The position numbers and the translations under genes are program-made. From NCBI GenBank assembly GCA_964446285.1, contig CAYUNT010000193.1, positions 1-8,563 on the forward strand: DNA of 8,563 nucleotides, read 5' to 3'. This stretch comes from CAYUNT01 sp964446285. Lineage in GTDB: Bacteria > Sumerlaeota > Sumerlaeia > SLMS01 > CAYUNT01. The notes below the pieces were generated by a model that did not search any database, was not told the DNA's origin, and saw nothing but the letters and a program-made list of their open reading frames with translations. This document shows, piece by piece, positions 6,121 to 8,563 of this stretch; the stretch's first letter is position 1; each line of letters begins with the position of its first letter.

Positions 6121-7248
6121 ATGGCTGGCGAACGTATCCTGCTTGTGGACGACAGCGTGGGAGTCCAGGAAATTGCCAAAGGCATACTGGAAGAGAATGG
6201 ATTTCGCGTTACGGTCGCCAGCAATGGCGTGGCGGCGCTCACTCATCCAGACCTGAAGAACTACGATCTGCTTCTGATCGATGTTCACATGCTCGGGATG
6301 AGCGGACTCGACACGACCCGCCTGGTGAAGACAGATGCGGACACATTCTCCATTCCTGTTCTGCTCCTGGTGGATCAGGACAAGGCGCCCGTCGAGGCCA
6401 GCCAGACCATGAAAGGGGCGAACGGATACATTATTAAACCGTTCTCGCCCCCCGCGTTGCTGGTAAAAGTCCGCGAAATCATGGACGAACAGGCCCTCAA
6501 GGCCAAATCTGACGAGTATCTCGAACAAGTGGCCGACCGCCACATGCAGGAACTGGCTGAAAAGAAAATCCAGCAAGCCGTCGAGAAAAAAATCCAGATC
6601 ATCGTCGAGCGCGCCATTCAAAGCATCGTCTCGATCATCGACCAGCGCGCCCGCGGCGAAGTCGAGGCCCGCGTATCGTCGCTCACCGCCGAAAAAGAGC
6701 AGGAATTGGTCCGCATGACGGTCCAGGAAGTTGCCCGCTCGATGGTGGAAAAACTGGCCGAGAAAAAAGTCGCCGAGGCAATGGAAGTCATCCTCGTCGA
6801 GCAGACGGAAAAAACTGTGCGGCGCGCGGCGGACGCGATGCTGCCTTCGATGGTGCGCGACCGATTGAAAGAAACTGTCGATACAACGCTTCCGCGCGAA
6901 ATCCAGACGCGCGTGCAAAAAGAAGTCGAGCGCGTTGTCCGCGAAATCAGCGAAGGAATCATCCAGGTCGTGAATGAACAGGCGGCCAAGGTTCTGCCCG
7001 TTGTCGCGGAGGAAAAACTTCCGAAACTGGCCGAGGCGCAACTGGCTCGTGTGGCCGAACAGCGCATTCCGCGGATCGTTCAGGACATCGCCGTCAGCGA
7101 AGTGCGCGCGCAGCTGCAAAACCAGATCACGCCCATTATCGACCGCGAGTCGAAAAAAGTTCGCATGGCGGTGAATATCTGGAACCTGGCCATCGTGGCC
7201 GTGGTGCTTCTGGCAGTTCTAGCTTACTTGGTGTTCAATCTTAAATAG
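6121..7248 (+). CDS. Receiver-domain protein with long helical region and C-terminal membrane anchor
   Basis: The protein has 375 residues. Residues 1-122 are a response-regulator receiver with acidic Asp10/Asp11, phospho-acceptor Asp54 (LLLIDVHMLGMSG) and Lys106 (IIKPF). The usual switch Thr/Ser after strand 4 seems replaced by Val84 (IPVLLLVDQ), so phosphorylation may act differently or not at all. Residues about 125-345 are nearly all helix, rich in Glu, Lys, Val and Ile, with loosely repeated units such as LAEKKIQQAVEKKI and LAEKKVAEAMEVIL. Residues about 352-372 are one hydrophobic helix with only FNLK behind it, so the protein is probably tail-anchored with the receiver in the cytoplasm. 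The architecture recalls the Myxococcus pseudo-receiver/coiled-coil proteins AglZ (an MglA partner) and FrzS, which lack such a tail; kinship is not shown. AGAGG (6109-6113), seven bases before ATG, supports the start. No DNA-binding domain is present. Confidence 0.9.
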   Translation: MAGERILLVDDSVGVQEIAKGILEENGFRVTVASNGVAALTHPDLKNYDLLLIDVHMLGMSGLDTTRLVKTDADTFSIPVLLLVDQDKAPVEASQTMKGANGYIIKPFSPPALLVKVREIMDEQALKAKSDEYLEQVADRHMQELAEKKIQQAVEKKIQIIVERAIQSIVSIIDQRARGEVEARVSSLTAEKEQELVRMTVQEVARSMVEKLAEKKVAEAMEVILVEQTEKTVRRAADAMLPSMVRDRLKETVDTTLPREIQTRVQKEVERVVREISEGIIQVVNEQAAKVLPVVAEEKLPKLAEAQLARVAEQRIPRIVQDIAVSEVRAQLQNQITPIIDRESKKVRMAVNIWNLAIVAVVLLAVLAYLVFNLK

Positions 7249-7264
7249 GGCTTGGGTGTTTACC

Positions 7265-7268
7265 GAGG
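7265..7268 (+). promoter_or_regulatory. GAGG ribosome site favouring ATG 7274
   Basis: GAGG lies five bases before ATG 7274. The later ATG at 7286 gives a more standard signal peptide start (MNKPC) but has no clear ribosome site, and the in-frame GTG at 7256 has none either. The choice between 7274 and 7286 is not settled. Confidence 0.45.
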
Positions 7269-7273
7269 CCGGG

Positions 7274-8497
7274 ATGCAATTATCCATGAACAAACCATGC
7301 GTAGTTGCGTTTGCAGCAGCTGTGTGCGCCATGATCGCCGCAAGCGCCCCGGGAGAGACGTATTTTGTAAAGCCCGGCGGGAACAACGAATTCGCAGGGA
7401 CATCGTGGGGGGCGGCTTTTCGGGCAATAGGCCGCGCCGTGGCGGCCGCGAAGGCAGGTGATGAAATCTGGGTGGCGGAAGGCACATACCTGGAGGGCGC
7501 GGAAATAACGATTCCTGCGGACGTGTTTCTGCGGGGCGGATTCGCGGGGACCGAGGCCAATGCCGCCGATCGCCCGGTTCCTCCCCGCTCCACCGTAATG
7601 GATGGAAATGTTGCGCACGCCTGCCTGGCCAACTATGGCCAGGTGGAATGGATGGGCATTGCTCGGGGAAACGGCTATGGTGTTCACAACAGGTCCAGCG
7701 GAATTCTCTCCGATTGCAGGGTGTATTCGTGCAGCGGCACTGGAATAGTGAACACCGCCGGCTTGGTGATCCGTTGTGACGTGCATGACAATTCCCCCAA
7801 CTCTGGTATTAAGAATAACGGTGGAGTGGTATTTCAATGCATAATTCGCGGCAATTCCAACGGCTCCTCCCTGAGCGGATCCGGCGGCGGAATATACAAT
7901 GATGCACAAGGAACGGTGGTGCGATGCCGGATTTATGGTAATGGCGTCGGGGGAAGAATGGTTGCGAACGGCGGCGGCGCATATAACCAGGGAATCATGA
8001 CCAATTGTATCGTTTTTGACAATCAGGCATCCAGCCTGGAGATGAATTCAAATGGCGGCGGAGTACATAATACTGGGACTTTGACAAACTGCACCATTTA
8101 TCGCAACTATGCACAAGGACCAGCAGGAGTGAGCGGCTCGGGAAAGATTATTAACTGCATCATTTGGCGCAATTCCGATAGCGATTGCGGCAGTGGCCCT
8201 GCGGCCATTCATAGCTGCTTCCCTGAGGCGGCTGAGTTTGTTGCGAAGGGCAATATTACCGCCGACCCGCAATTCGTTTCCACTTCGGGAGAAGTCGCAA
8301 ACTGGGATGTTTCGCTGCAACCCACTTCGCCCTGCATAGATACAGGCACGGCGGAGGGTGCGCCGGTGAACGACCTGCTAGGGACCTCGCGTCCGCAGGG
8401 GCTGGGAATCGATATGGGCGCCTTCGAATGGGTGAATCCAGGCGCCACCCCAACGCCCACTCCCATTCCCGGGCACGGCGGATGGATAACGCGCTGA
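7274..8497 (+). CDS. Secreted parallel beta-helix protein with choice-of-anchor-Q C-terminus
   Basis: The protein has 407 residues from ATG 7274. A signal peptide (hydrophobic core VVAFAAAVCAMIAAS, likely cut near residue 27) precedes TYFVKPGGNNEFAGTSWG, a common opening of exported beta-helix proteins. Residues about 60-310 hold right-handed parallel beta-helix rungs rich in Gly and Asn, with repeated NC.I..N patterns (TNCIVFDN, TNCTIYRN, INCIIWRN) and GGG..N turns. Residues about 328-386 (DPQF, then SPCIDTG, LGTSRPQGLGIDMGAFEW) match the choice-of-anchor-Q signature. The chain ends in a TPTPTP linker and a few residues, with no sorting domain visible. Such proteins act at the cell surface as adhesins or polysaccharide-binding or -cleaving proteins; no catalytic residues can be named, so substrate and activity are unknown. 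It starts 25 bases after the receiver gene and may be co-transcribed. Confidence 0.87.
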   Translation: MQLSMNKPCVVAFAAAVCAMIAASAPGETYFVKPGGNNEFAGTSWGAAFRAIGRAVAAAKAGDEIWVAEGTYLEGAEITIPADVFLRGGFAGTEANAADRPVPPRSTVMDGNVAHACLANYGQVEWMGIARGNGYGVHNRSSGILSDCRVYSCSGTGIVNTAGLVIRCDVHDNSPNSGIKNNGGVVFQCIIRGNSNGSSLSGSGGGIYNDAQGTVVRCRIYGNGVGGRMVANGGGAYNQGIMTNCIVFDNQASSLEMNSNGGGVHNTGTLTNCTIYRNYAQGPAGVSGSGKIINCIIWRNSDSDCGSGPAAIHSCFPEAAEFVAKGNITADPQFVSTSGEVANWDVSLQPTSPCIDTGTAEGAPVNDLLGTSRPQGLGIDMGAFEWVNPGATPTPTPIPGHGGWITR

Positions 8498-8563
8498 ATT
8501 CTCAGATATTATACCATTTTCCTTTGATTCTGTTCCTAATCGCCTGTCACGGTTTTCGCGAGA

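Noticed and set aside
5701..7119. Long minus-strand open frame of 472 codons
   Set aside because: It is antisense to the DUF4388 end and the receiver gene. Its Asp/Phe/Leu/His-rich translation mirrors the Glu/Lys/Val codons of the stalk, and no domain is visible.
1..8563. Search for CRISPR arrays, tRNA or rRNA genes and insertion sequences
   Set aside because: I saw no regularly spaced repeats, no tRNA-like cloverleaf or rRNA segments, and no transposase-like protein.

Overview
The window is a bacterial, moderately GC-rich segment in which eight genes are all read from the + strand. Seven of them form what looks like one functional cassette built around a Ras-like GTPase of the MglA family. 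The eighth is an exported beta-helix surface protein. I cannot assign the lineage with confidence. MglA/MglB genes, DUF4388 and receiver proteins are typical of Myxococcota and other deeply branching, often gliding or polarity-using bacteria. The secreted choice-of-anchor-Q beta-helix protein with a TPTPTP tail is a style common in Hydrogenedentota, Sumerlaeota, Lentisphaerota and relatives. A little-studied phylum of that kind is my best guess, and it is inference only.

Layout. 1-233: no recognisable gene. 234-1088: TPR repeats fused to a roadblock/LC7-like domain. 1088-2038: four transmembrane helices fused to a cytoplasmic roadblock domain, overlapping the previous stop by one base. 2046-2096: two tandem hairpins ending in a T6 run, a probable terminator. 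2199-2552: short stand-alone roadblock protein. 2614-3993: MglA GTPase with a long Pro/Ala linker and an unknown C-terminal domain. 4066-4554: MglB-like roadblock protein, the likely cognate GAP. 4687-6012: DUF4388 (PATAN) protein with an unassigned C-terminal helical region. 6121-7248: receiver domain, long helical/coiled-coil region and a C-terminal membrane anchor. 7274-8497: signal peptide, parallel beta-helix rungs and a choice-of-anchor-Q C-terminus.

How the genes may work together. MglA-type GTPases switch between GTP and GDP forms under control of roadblock proteins, and in Myxococcus xanthus they set the front-rear axis and assemble motility machinery. Here one GTPase is accompanied by four roadblock-family proteins: two soluble, one with TPR repeats and one anchored in the membrane. 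Also present are a receiver/coiled-coil protein recalling AglZ/FrzS but with its own membrane tail, and a DUF4388 adaptor. I infer a membrane-linked GTPase switch or polarity module. The domain assignments are mostly solid, but the system-level role is a hypothesis. The most unusual points are the C-terminal extension of MglA, the membrane roadblock protein and the tail-anchored receiver protein with an altered switch residue.
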